Shown: piece by piece, positions 1 to 6,795 of the stretch
Position numbering within the stretch: the first letter of the stretch is position 1
How the letters are laid out: the number at the start of each line of letters is the position of its first letter
Assembly: GCA_934511465.1 (NCBI GenBank)
Contig: CAKSWG010000037.1
Span: forward strand, 1 to 16,169
Direction of reading: 5' to 3'
Source of the DNA: an uncultured Faecalibacterium sp.
Lineage (GTDB): Bacteria; Bacillota; Clostridia; Oscillospirales; Ruminococcaceae
DNA: 16,169 bases
Notes under the pieces: generated by a model
What the model saw: only the letters and a program-made list of their open reading frames with translations
Databases searched by the model: none
What the model was told of the DNA's origin: nothing
Position numbers and translations under genes: made by a program

Positions 1-6
1 TCCTTA

Positions 7-1212
7 TTATACTCTTTCGCTCACCAGCTGGAAACCCTCTTTTGCAAGTTCTGCACGGATCTGCTCGATCTGCGCCGCGTCGCGGGTCTCAAGGGTGAGC
101 TTGAGGAAGCAGCTGGAGATGGGCATGTTGGGGTCAGAACCATCGTGCTGCACCGACACCACATTGCTGCCGCAGCGGGAAACGATCTCCGCCACCTTCT
201 TCAGCTGGCCGGGCTTGTCCTCCAGTGCGATGGTCATGTTGGCCTTGCGGCCGCTCATCACCAGACCGCGGGTGATGACGCGGTTGAGGATGTTCACATC
301 GATGTTGCCGCCGGAGACAACGCAGGCCACCTTTTTGCCCTCGACCGGCAGCTTGTGGAACAGCACTGCAGCCACCGGCACGGCTCCGGCACCCTCGGCC
401 ACCAGCTTCTGGTTCTCCATCAGGGAGAGGATGGCGGCAGCGGTCTCATCCTCGGTGACGGTGACGATATCATCCACATACTGTTCGCAGATCTGGTAGG
501 TCAGCTCACCGGGCGTCTTGACCTGAATGCCGTCTGCAAAGGTGGAGGCTGCTTTCAGGGTCTGATACTTGTGCTCATGCAGACTGCGGTACATGCTGGG
601 GGCACCCTCGGCCTGCACGCCGTACACCTTTACCTCCGGGCGCAGGCTCTTGATGGCAAAGGCCACGCCGGAGATCAGGCCGCCGCCGCCCACCGGCACA
701 ACGACCGCATCCACATCCGGCAGCTGATCCAGAATTTCCAGACCGATGGTCCCCTGCCCCGCGATGACCTGCTCATCGTCATAGGGGTGGATAAAGGTCA
801 TGCCGGTCTCTTCCTGCAGCTCTACGGCCTTGTCGTGGGCGTCGTCATAGGTGCCGGGCACCAGACACACTTCTGCGCCCAGATTCTTGGTGTTCTCCAC
901 CTTCATGATGGGCGCACCGTCCGGCATGCAGACGATGCTTTTGATGCCGCGGCGGGTGGCAGCCAGTGCCACGCCCTGCGCATGGTTGCCCGCAGAGCAG
1001 GCGATCACGCCCTTGGCGCTCTCCTCTGCGGAGAGCTGGCTGATCTTATAGTAAGCGCCGCGCACCTTGAAGCTGCCGGTGGCCTGCAGGTTCTCGGTCT
1101 TCAGGTACAGATGGCAGTCCTTGGAAAGCTTGGATGCCTCAATGAGGTCGGTCTTGCGGGCAACGTCCTTGAGCACAAAGGCGGCGTGGTAGATCTTATC
1201 CAGAGTCAGCAT
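7..1212 (-). CDS. ilvA: Threonine ammonia-lyase (threonine dehydratase) with C-terminal ACT domain
   Basis: This is a PLP-dependent fold-type II enzyme that deaminates threonine (and usually serine) to 2-oxobutyrate and ammonia in the cytoplasm, feeding isoleucine synthesis or threonine catabolism. The PLP lysine is K49 in GSFKVRGAY, and the glycine loop that holds the cofactor phosphate is GGGG at about 175-178. Residues about 323-395 form one ACT-type domain starting at ANMTIALEDKPGQL. The length of 401 aa fits the short, single-ACT class rather than the roughly 510-aa biosynthetic IlvA with two regulatory repeats. I chose the ATG at 1212 because AGAGGGAG lies 7 nt upstream. A GTG at 1236 would add eight residues but would overlap that ribosome binding site. 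It is transcribed alone from its own promoter. The family is certain, but whether the role is catabolic (TdcB-like) or biosynthetic cannot be told here. Confidence 0.95.
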   Translation of the reverse strand: MLTLDKIYHAAFVLKDVARKTDLIEASKLSKDCHLYLKTENLQATGSFKVRGAYYKISQLSAEESAKGVIACSAGNHAQGVALAATRRGIKSIVCMPDGAPIMKVENTKNLGAEVCLVPGTYDDAHDKAVELQEETGMTFIHPYDDEQVIAGQGTIGLEILDQLPDVDAVVVPVGGGGLISGVAFAIKSLRPEVKVYGVQAEGAPSMYRSLHEHKYQTLKAASTFADGIQVKTPGELTYQICEQYVDDIVTVTEDETAAAILSLMENQKLVAEGAGAVPVAAVLFHKLPVEGKKVACVVSGGNIDVNILNRVITRGLVMSGRKANMTIALEDKPGQLKKVAEIVSRCGSNVVSVQHDGSDPNMPISSCFLKLTLETRDAAQIEQIRAELAKEGFQLVSERV

Positions 1213-1261
1213 GGTGGTTCTCCCTCTATATGACACATTTTACTATAATTGCATGGTTTTC

Positions 1262-1290
1262 AGTATAGATTAGCAAAGTTGTTTTGTCAA
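1262..1290 (-). promoter_or_regulatory. Sigma-A type promoter of the threonine ammonia-lyase gene
   Basis: On the minus strand a perfect -35 TTGACA (1285-1290) is separated by 17 nt from a -10 TATACT (1262-1267). Transcription would start near 1255, about 43 nt before the ATG at 1212. Confidence 0.85.
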
Positions 1291-1308
1291 ATGAATTTCC
1301 TTCACGAT

Positions 1309-1332
1309 AAAAGCCGCAGAAAAGAGAGCGGC
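1309..1332 (-). terminator. Possible second terminator hairpin upstream of the ilvA promoter
   Basis: A 5-bp stem GCCGC/GCGGC (1328-1332 with 1313-1317) and a 10-nt loop are followed on the minus strand by TTTTAT. It is short and would back up the stronger hairpin at 1392-1432, insulating ilvA from the TPM operon. Confidence 0.4.
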
Positions 1333-1391
1333 AATGTTTTCCGTCAAGACCGGCACGGCAGCTGCCTCTTGCCGCCCCGACCCCACCCGTG

Positions 1392-1432
1392 AAAAAGGGG
1401 TTCTGAAAAGCCCGCAGGCTTTTCAGAACCCC
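1392..1432 (-). terminator. Strong rho-independent terminator of the xpaC-telA-LemA-TPM operon
   Basis: A perfect 16-bp inverted repeat (GGGGTTCTGAAAAGCC at 1397-1412 with its complement at 1417-1432) closes a 4-nt loop. On the minus strand it is followed by TTTTT (1392-1396). It lies about 70 nt past the stop of the TPM gene. Confidence 0.92.
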
Positions 1433-1502
1433 AAAATCTCAAATAATTCTTCCGCTGAAGCTGCCCAAAGCAGCGCGGAGGGCATTTTGCCGCGCAGCGG
1501 CA

Positions 1503-2534
1503 TTACCGTCCGCGTCCACCGCCGCCGCCATGGCTGGAGCCGCCGCCCATTCCACCGAAGGAGCCGCCGCCGAACGAGCCGCCCCCAAAGGAGCCGCCTC
1601 CGCGGGAGCCGCCGAAGGACCCGCCGCCAAAGCCGCCGCCCATGGGAGGACGGGGCGGACGCCGGTTGTTGTTCCGGGGCGGGCGGGGCCGGTCATTGCG
1701 GGGGCCGGGGCCATAGCCCGGACCGTATCCGGGACCGAAGCCGGGGCCCGGAGGAGGCGGCGGGCCGGGACGGCGCCGCCGGGCCGAGCCTGCCAAGTAG
1801 CCCCATGCGAAGGGGCCCCAGTTCCAGCCCACTGCATGGCCGATGGGTGCAATGAACACCCGGAACACGAACAGCACGATGATCAGCATTACCAGCAGGG
1901 ACATGAACAGGATCACAATGCCCAGAACGACATCCTCAAAGGTGGTGGGGCCGTCGTCCGGCTCCGCGTAGCCGCCATCGTCGTAGCTGCCGCCCGAAAG
2001 GCTGACGCCGTAGATGTCTGCAATGGTGTCGGCCACATTGTTGGCACAGGTGGTCACGGCACCGTCGTAGTCGCAGGCGGCAAAGTCGTTTTCCATGGTC
2101 TGGGCGATGGCGCTGGCCTGACTTTCCAGCGTGGTGTTGTGGAAGCCGTCGCCGTAGGTCACATAGTAATCGCCATCCTCGTAGATGGGCGACTCCATCA
2201 CCAGCAGGATCAGCACGCCGTTGTTGTTTGCGGCATCGCCAATGCCCCATGCGTTGAAAGCCTGTGTTGCATAATCCTCAGTGGAATAATTGCCCGTATA
2301 ATCTACAGTCAGTACGCCGATCTGTGCCCCGTTGCAGCTTTGTTCCAGCTGGGCATTCAGGTCGATGATGGTCTGGGTGGTGCTGTCGCTCAGAACGTTG
2401 GCATCATCCACCACACACTGATCTCTGGGCAGGTCCGGCAGGCTGGCGGCGGCAAATGCCGCCGGGCACAGGGCCGCTGCGCCCACCACAAGGGCCAGCA
2501 CCAGAGCGCTCACGCGCTTTGCAAAATTTTTCAT
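1503..2534 (-). CDS. TPM-domain (YgcG-type) membrane-anchored protein with Gly-rich tail
   Basis: A signal peptide (residues 1-28, hydrophobic core LVLALVVGAAAL) is followed by a TPM domain at about 40-175 with the family hallmark NNNGVLIL at 103-110. A transmembrane segment follows at about 202-228, then a Pro/Arg-rich stretch and a glycine-rich tail of GGGSFGG-like repeats to residue 343. The TPM domain should be outside the cell and the tail inside. TPM proteins have been linked to acid-phosphatase-like activity (plants) and to respiratory-complex or photosystem maintenance; the bacterial role is unsettled. The gene overlaps the end of the LemA-like gene by ATGA, so translation is probably coupled. 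A strong AAAGGAGG also lies about 13 nt upstream. TPM and LemA proteins are often neighbours, which supports both calls. Confidence 0.88.
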   Translation of the reverse strand: MKNFAKRVSALVLALVVGAAALCPAAFAAASLPDLPRDQCVVDDANVLSDSTTQTIIDLNAQLEQSCNGAQIGVLTVDYTGNYSTEDYATQAFNAWGIGDAANNNGVLILLVMESPIYEDGDYYVTYGDGFHNTTLESQASAIAQTMENDFAACDYDGAVTTCANNVADTIADIYGVSLSGGSYDDGGYAEPDDGPTTFEDVVLGIVILFMSLLVMLIIVLFVFRVFIAPIGHAVGWNWGPFAWGYLAGSARRRRPGPPPPPGPGFGPGYGPGYGPGPRNDRPRPPRNNNRRPPRPPMGGGFGGGSFGGSRGGGSFGGGSFGGGSFGGMGGGSSHGGGGGRGR

Positions 2535-3289
2535 GCGAAGGGTTCAACCTCCTTTACTCCGGCAATGCTGCCCAGCACGCTGGCCGGAAAGCCGCCGGTC
2601 TCTTTCTGGTAGTCGTAAACGGCATCGTTGTACTGCAGGGTGCCGATGATGGTAGCCGCACTGTTGAACTGGCCGTACTGGCCCTGCACCGCGCCCATCT
2701 TCATGGGGTCTGCGGCCTGCTCCTGCAGTTTTGCATAGAGCTGGTCGATCCGCGAACCCAGCACCTCGTTGGCCTGATACAGTGCGTGCATCGTGCTGCC
2801 CTGATAATAGGGCAGCGAGGTCAGCGCCTGCGCTTTGCCGCCGTTCTGCACCGCTTCCAGACAGGCCGAGAAGTCGTTCAGCGCGGTCTGTGCAGCCTGC
2901 ACCTCGGCGCTGTCGGTCCCCAGCGTGTTGCCGGCGGTGGTGATGATGTTCGCCGCCGTGTTCATGCGGGTGGTCAGCTCCTCGCTGAGGTTATAGCCGT
3001 TGTCTGCCGCCACACCCACCGTGTACCATTTGCGGGCTTCGTTGTACCGGCTGCGCAGCTTGGCGCTGCCAAAGCCCAAAAAGGCCGCCAGCATCACCAC
3101 CACGCTCAGGGCCAGCGCCGCCGCCCGGGTGGAAAGGGCGGCAGGCAGCTTTGCTTCCAGCCCTGCCAGCTTCTGCTGCAAAGGGGTCAGCGGCACAGCC
3201 TGCTCCGGCTGCTTTTGTTCGCGGTAGCTGCCCGCGTCAAAGCCGCCGGGAGTGCTGTTCTGTTTTTGCGAAAAATCTGCGTTTGCCAT
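2531..3289 (-). CDS. Divergent LemA-family membrane protein
   Basis: This 252-aa protein has a cytoplasmic-looking, Pro/Gln-rich head, one transmembrane segment at about 54-74 (AALALSVVVMLAAFLGFG) and a mostly helical remainder. The best family signature is the C-terminus: QYNDAVYDYQKETGGFP followed by SVLGSIAGVKEVEPF. This matches the LemA ending in which YN..V..Y......FP precedes a hydrophobic stretch and a final pyF. The standard LemA N-terminal block (YN.LV..R..V..AW..IDVQLKRR) is only weakly recognisable around RYNEARKWYTVG (81-92), so the protein is divergent. The start is 1 nt beyond the telA-like stop, with CGGAG about 6 nt before the ATG, inside the upstream gene. Its position between a TelA-like gene and a TPM gene supports the LemA assignment. 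Its molecular function is not established. Confidence 0.72.
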   Translation of the reverse strand: MANADFSQKQNSTPGGFDAGSYREQKQPEQAVPLTPLQQKLAGLEAKLPAALSTRAAALALSVVVMLAAFLGFGSAKLRSRYNEARKWYTVGVAADNGYNLSEELTTRMNTAANIITTAGNTLGTDSAEVQAAQTALNDFSACLEAVQNGGKAQALTSLPYYQGSTMHALYQANEVLGSRIDQLYAKLQEQAADPMKMGAVQGQYGQFNSAATIIGTLQYNDAVYDYQKETGGFPASVLGSIAGVKEVEPFA

Positions 3290-3290
3290 T

Positions 3291-4445
3291 TCAGCTCCGG
3301 ATCTCCATCATTTTTGCTTTCAGTTCGTCCTCGATGCGGTTCAGCTCCTGCTCGGCGGCGGCACGCTTTGCGCGGCCCTCGCTCTGGATCTTGTTCAGCT
3401 CGTCCAGCGTCTCGATCAGGCTCTTGTTGGTCTGCTGCAGGGTCTCGATGTCCACCACACCGCGCTGGGACTCCTTGGCGGTCTCGATGGTACCAATCTT
3501 GAGGGCCTCGGCGTTCTTCTTGAGCAGGTCGTTGGTCATATCGGTAACGGCACGCTCGGCCTGCATGGCCTGCTGGCTGTGGGCCAGACCCAATGCCAGC
3601 ACCATCTGGTTCTTCCACAGCGGGATGGTGTTGACGATGGTGGACTGGATCTTTTCCGCCATCATGGTGTTGTTGTTCTGCAAAAGGCGGATCTGGGGGC
3701 CCATCTGCAGGCTGATGTTGCGGGTGAGCTCCAGATCGTAGAGCTTTTTCTCAAACCGCTCGCACTGATCGGCCAGATCGCGGGCAGCCTGTGCGTCCTC
3801 CGGCAGGCCGGAAACCTTGGCCTTGTCCATGGCCTGCTGCAGCTCGTTTGCCCGCACATCGGCCAGCTTCTTTTTGCCGGCCAAAATATACATGCTCAGC
3901 TCCTTGAAGTAGGCCATGTTCAGATCATACATCTTATCCAGCATGGCGATGTCCTTGAGCAGCTGCACCTGATGGCCCTCCAGCATGGACTGGATCTTTT
4001 CCACGTTGGTCTCGGCCTTGTTGTACTTCATCTTCATGGCATCCAGCTGGTCGCCCTTCTTCTTGAAGAAGCCCAGAATGCCCTTTTTTTCCTCCTCACC
4101 GGCATCAAAGCTCTTCAGCTCACCGATCAGGCTGGTGATCATGTCGCCCACCTCGCCCAGATCCTTGGTGGACACCTTGGAGAGCGCAGCCTCGGAGAAA
4201 TCGCCGATCTTTTTCTGGCAGGCAGAGCCGTACTGCAGCACCTGCTGGCTGTTGGTAATGTCGATCTTCTCAGCGAACTGGTCCACCATGGCCTGCTCCT
4301 CCGGGGTCAGGTTCACCTGTGCCTCCGGAGCGGGGGCTTCCTGCTGGACGGGCGCAGCCTTTTCCTCCGCTGCCGGGGCGGGGTCCAGCGTCAGGGTGGG
4401 CACAGCGGGTGCATCCAGATCAAAGTTGAATGTATTGTCTGCCAT
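3291..4445 (-). CDS. telA: TelA/YaaN-family toxic-anion-resistance protein
   Basis: This is a soluble 384-aa protein, largely alpha-helical and coiled-coil-like. The first ~65 residues are Ala/Pro/Glu-rich and probably disordered (NFDLDAPAVPTLTLDPAPAA). The body matches the TelA (tellurite resistance) family, with stretches such as FFKKKGDQLDAMKMKYNKAE and IPLWKNQMVLALGLAHSQQA, the latter being the conserved 'IPlWKnQ' region of the family. Family members are linked to tellurite, nisin and other cell-envelope stresses, but no biochemical activity is agreed. I chose the ATG at 4445 because AAGGAAGG precedes it by 8 nt; a TTG at 4466 has no such support. It lies 40 nt downstream of xpaC and 1 nt upstream of the LemA-like gene. 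The same pairing, xpaC-yaaN, is known in Bacillus subtilis. Confidence 0.9.
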   Translation of the reverse strand: MADNTFNFDLDAPAVPTLTLDPAPAAEEKAAPVQQEAPAPEAQVNLTPEEQAMVDQFAEKIDITNSQQVLQYGSACQKKIGDFSEAALSKVSTKDLGEVGDMITSLIGELKSFDAGEEEKKGILGFFKKKGDQLDAMKMKYNKAETNVEKIQSMLEGHQVQLLKDIAMLDKMYDLNMAYFKELSMYILAGKKKLADVRANELQQAMDKAKVSGLPEDAQAARDLADQCERFEKKLYDLELTRNISLQMGPQIRLLQNNNTMMAEKIQSTIVNTIPLWKNQMVLALGLAHSQQAMQAERAVTDMTNDLLKKNAEALKIGTIETAKESQRGVVDIETLQQTNKSLIETLDELNKIQSEGRAKRAAAEQELNRIEDELKAKMMEIRS

Positions 4446-4485
4446 AAGAGATTCCTTCCTTTCCAAATACCGGTTACCTTTTTCT

Positions 4486-5112
4486 TCAGCTCAGTCCCTG
4501 CCCCTTGAGCATGCTCTGCAGCACCGTGATGTCTGCAGAAAGGTCCATGCTCTCGGCGGCGTACAGGGCATCCAGCTGGTTTTCAAACGCCGTGGCAATG
4601 GAAGCAGCATTGTGCTCCACCTCGGTACGGATGGCTGCGGCATTCTCGCCGCGCACGCCCTGCTTTGCCAGCTTTGCATACTGCTGCAGCACGTTCACCG
4701 CATCCGGCAGGTAGTAGTTTGCGAACCTGCGCACCTGCTTTGCCTTTTCCGGGTTTGCTTCCACCGCCTCCACAATGGAGCGGCCCGCTTTTTCCATGCG
4801 GGTCATGGCGGCAGAGAGCTGCGGGTCCGGCAGCTGCTCGTTGAGGGTGTGCAGGGTATCCAGTTTCTGCTGGATGTCGGTCAGCATCGCGTCCACATCC
4901 TCCACGCCGGTGTGGAAGGGCACTTCGTGCTCCACCACCCGGGGCGGGCAGACCTTCTGCGCCGCGCCAAAGGCGATCAGGGCGCCGCCCAGCGCTGCCA
5001 GCAGCGCCCACAGCTTATACACCGGCAGTACCGCGCACAATCCCAAAAAGACCAGCGCCATTGCATAAAACGGCAGAACGCTGGGCTTCTGGGTGCGGAT
5101 GATCTTACTCAT
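4486..5112 (-). CDS. xpaC: XpaC-family membrane protein
   Basis: This 208-aa protein begins with a hydrophobic hairpin of two membrane segments (about 13-31 and 33-50), followed by a soluble helical domain. Its family is named '5-bromo-4-chloroindolyl phosphate hydrolysis' after the original xpaC phenotype, although enzymatic activity is doubtful. Supporting features are the layout of two membrane helices plus a helical tail containing HTGVEDVDAMLTDIQQKL, and the adjacent TelA-family gene, exactly as in B. subtilis xpaC-yaaN. The start is well placed: AAGGAG lies 7 nt before the ATG. It is the first gene of the four-gene operon and probably anchors a membrane complex. The family call rests mostly on architecture and context. 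Confidence 0.78.
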   Translation of the reverse strand: MSKIIRTQKPSVLPFYAMALVFLGLCAVLPVYKLWALLAALGGALIAFGAAQKVCPPRVVEHEVPFHTGVEDVDAMLTDIQQKLDTLHTLNEQLPDPQLSAAMTRMEKAGRSIVEAVEANPEKAKQVRRFANYYLPDAVNVLQQYAKLAKQGVRGENAAAIRTEVEHNAASIATAFENQLDALYAAESMDLSADITVLQSMLKGQGLS

Positions 5113-5154
5113 GAACCTTCTCCTTCTTTGGGGTAGCTTCCCCTTATGTTACCC

Positions 5155-5182
5155 ATGATACCGCACCCGGCGAAAAACGCAA
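5155..5182 (-). promoter_or_regulatory. Probable promoter of the xpaC-telA-LemA-TPM operon
   Basis: On the minus strand TTGCGT (5177-5182) is spaced 16 nt from TATCAT (5155-5160), about 43 nt upstream of the xpaC ATG. The hexamers are imperfect, but no better pair lies in this 100-nt gap. A small GGGG/CCCC hairpin (5130-5143) falls in the predicted leader. Confidence 0.5.
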
Positions 5183-5212
5183 GGGTTTCACGGATAATTT
5201 ACAACCTTGCAA

Positions 5213-5701
5213 TCATTTGGAAATCCACGGGCCCAGCGCTTCGCCCCAGACCGCGCGCAGCATTTCCGGGCGGCAGGCGGCGTTTGCCGGGCTGGTGCTG
5301 GGCAGCCTGACGGCCGCGATGCCGGACACCGGCTGCAGATACTTTGTATAGATGCGGTAAGCCGTCGCACCGTTGCAGAACACCGCCTCGATGGGTGCCT
5401 TTGCCAGCAGTGCGGCGATATCATTCGGCACCGCATCCCGGATGGAAGCGTCCGACGCCCCGGTGATGGTGCAGCGTTCCAGCGTGTCCCAGAGGGCCAG
5501 ACCATGGCGCAGGATGATCTGCTTTTTGGCTTCGATATCCTCCCGCGCGGGCGTCTGCTCCCCGGTCAGCGCGGCCAGCATGGGCCAGAAGCGGTTCTGC
5601 GGGTGGCCGTAGTAAAAGGCCATCTCGCGGCTTTTGGGGCTGGGCCACGTGCCCAGGATCAGCGCCCGGCTGTGCTCGTTATACACCGGGTCAAAGCTCA
5701 T
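5213..5701 (-). CDS. DNA-deoxyinosine glycosylase (UDG superfamily, HDG/family 6)
   Basis: This 162-aa protein should remove hypoxanthine from DNA after adenine deamination, starting base-excision repair. The N-terminal motif GTWPSPKSREMAFYYGHPQN (residues 17-36), followed by RFW, is the characteristic first motif of this group, with N36 in the position of the family's key active-site residue. The second motif, LPSTSPANA (133-141), is the DNA-minor-groove loop of the superfamily. The length is normal for the family. Its ATG overlaps the stop of the upstream HAD gene (ATGA). No strong ribosome binding site is visible (only GGCGG), so translation is probably coupled to the HAD gene. The alternative, a Mug/TDG-type uracil glycosylase, is less likely given the SREMAFYYGHPQN motif. 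Confidence 0.9.
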   Translation of the reverse strand: MSFDPVYNEHSRALILGTWPSPKSREMAFYYGHPQNRFWPMLAALTGEQTPAREDIEAKKQIILRHGLALWDTLERCTITGASDASIRDAVPNDIAALLAKAPIEAVFCNGATAYRIYTKYLQPVSGIAAVRLPSTSPANAACRPEMLRAVWGEALGPWISK

Positions 5702-6588
5702 TGTCCGCCTGCACTTTCAATATTGCCCCATGCAGAACCAAGATCCCTGCCGGACGGCACCGCTGTGGGGCCGTCGAACCACAGCTCCTCGATCAGATTC
5801 GCAAGGCCGTCCTCCCGCACGTCGCCAATGATGCGGTCGGCGGCAGCCTTTGCGTCCGGCGTGCCGTTTGCCATGCAGCAGCCAAGGCCCGCTGCCTTCA
5901 GCATGCCCACATCGTTGGCAGAATCGCCTGCCGCTACGGCATCGGCCAGCGTCAGACCCATTTTTTCACACAGGTCGGCAAGGCCCACGCCCTTGTCCAT
6001 TCCACCGCGCACGATGTCGTAGTAGCACAGGCCGTCGGCATTCTGCGCACCCACCTGCATCCAGTGCAGGCCCAGATGGCCGTACTTTGCCGCAAAATCT
6101 GCCACGTGCTCCGGCGGCACTGCCGCAAAGGCCGCGTGGGGCATGTCGATCAGGTGACGGTCCTGATCTTCGCCATCCACGCAGTCCAGCCCGATGCTGT
6201 TCATCTGCTGGTAGCCCCTGTGCAGATATTCATACTCGCAGTAGGCGTAGCAGGCATCCCTGAAATTGAACTGCAGCGGATAGTTATAATCCTCGCAGAA
6301 ATCCACCAGCGCATACATTTCCTCAGCGGTGAGCGGGTGCTCTGCCACGATGCGGCCCTCGCGGTCCACCACGCAGGCACCGTTGCAGGTGATGGCGTAG
6401 TCGAACCGGATGCCGCCCAGCTGCCCCTTGAGGCTGACGCACGGATAGGCACGGCCGGTGCTGAGCACGAATCTGCCGCCTGCGGCCTGCAGCTTCTTTA
6501 CCGCCTTGACCACCTTCTGGCGGGGCTTGCTCTCGCCAAAGGGCACCAGTGTATTGTCATAATCGCTTGCCAGAATCTTATATTGCAT
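5698..6588 (-). CDS. Cof-type HAD-IIB phosphatase
   Basis: A 296-aa cytoplasmic haloacid-dehalogenase-superfamily phosphohydrolase, expected to act on sugar phosphates, nucleotides or flavin/PLP phosphates; the substrate cannot be read from sequence. All four motifs are present: motif I SDYDNT with D9 as nucleophile and D11 as acid/base, motif II LSTGR (S43/T44), motif III K199 in GGMDKG, and motif IV GDSANDVGML (D222, D226) binding magnesium. The region between motifs II and III is the C2B cap of the Cof type. I chose the ATG at 6588 because GGGGAG lies 6-7 nt upstream. The extended frame to 6630 would start inside the promoter. It is first in a two-gene operon with the inosine glycosylase. 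Confidence 0.92.
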   Translation of the reverse strand: MQYKILASDYDNTLVPFGESKPRQKVVKAVKKLQAAGGRFVLSTGRAYPCVSLKGQLGGIRFDYAITCNGACVVDREGRIVAEHPLTAEEMYALVDFCEDYNYPLQFNFRDACYAYCEYEYLHRGYQQMNSIGLDCVDGEDQDRHLIDMPHAAFAAVPPEHVADFAAKYGHLGLHWMQVGAQNADGLCYYDIVRGGMDKGVGLADLCEKMGLTLADAVAAGDSANDVGMLKAAGLGCCMANGTPDAKAAADRIIGDVREDGLANLIEELWFDGPTAVPSGRDLGSAWGNIESAGGQ

Positions 6589-6620
6589 TCTTTTCTCCCC
6601 TATGGAACCAGTTTTGTACC

Positions 6621-6629
6621 AGTATACCA
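6621..6629 (-). promoter_or_regulatory. Extended -10 promoter of the HAD/glycosylase operon
   Basis: On the minus strand TATACT (6621-6626) is preceded by TGG, an extended -10. No good -35 hexamer lies at the usual distance. The start point would be near 6614, about 26 nt before the ATG at 6588. Confidence 0.6.
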
Positions 6630-6660
6630 TACTTTTTAAATTTTGTGGTGCATTTGTGCA

Positions 6661-6700
6661 TAAAAATAAGGCTGTTGCACGGGATCTCCTGCAATAGCCT
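6661..6700 (-). terminator. Minus-strand terminator hairpin left of the gene-poor stretch
   Basis: An 11-bp stem with one G·U pair (6669-6679 with 6690-6700) and a 10-nt loop is followed on the minus strand by TTATTTTTA. It has no intact minus-strand gene directly upstream, only the ABC-tail remnant at 6716-6745, so it probably belongs to a lost gene. Confidence 0.65.
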
Positions 6701-6715
6701 CATACGCCGTTCTTC

Positions 6716-6745
6716 TCAGATCGTCCAGTTCCGGCTTACCGACCA
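6716..6745 (-). pseudogene. Remnant of the 3' end of an ABC exporter gene
   Basis: The minus strand reads WSVSRNWTI and stop, almost the same as the SASRNWTI ending of the ABC exporter at 13625. At DNA level 6720-6743 matches 13629-13652 at 22 of 24 positions. The match stops on both sides, so only the very tail survives. It sits just upstream of the terminator at 6661-6700, in the position expected for a genuine gene end. Confidence 0.6.
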
Positions 6746-6795
6746 GGTACATTTCCGAGAAGGCGGGCCAGAGCGAGGATGAGATCATCCAGAAC

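Noticed and set aside
145..1233. Long plus-strand open frame opposite the threonine ammonia-lyase
   Set aside because: Antisense shadow of a GC-rich gene; His/Gly/Leu-rich product with no recognisable domain, while the minus strand has an intact enzyme.
1476..1502. GC-rich hairpin directly after the TPM stop (GCGCGG/CCGCGC)
   Set aside because: Short stem without a T-run; the much stronger terminator at 1392-1432 accounts for termination.
3252..4508. Plus-strand 418-codon frame opposite the telA-like gene
   Set aside because: Leu/His/Gln-rich mirror of the helical TelA coding sequence; no ribosome binding site or family features.
6623..6636. 14-base match TATACCATACTTTT shared with 13460-13473, possibly attachment-site cores
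   Set aside because: Both copies are extended -10 promoter regions, and one such 14-base match is near chance level in a 16-kb window; no flanking similarity.
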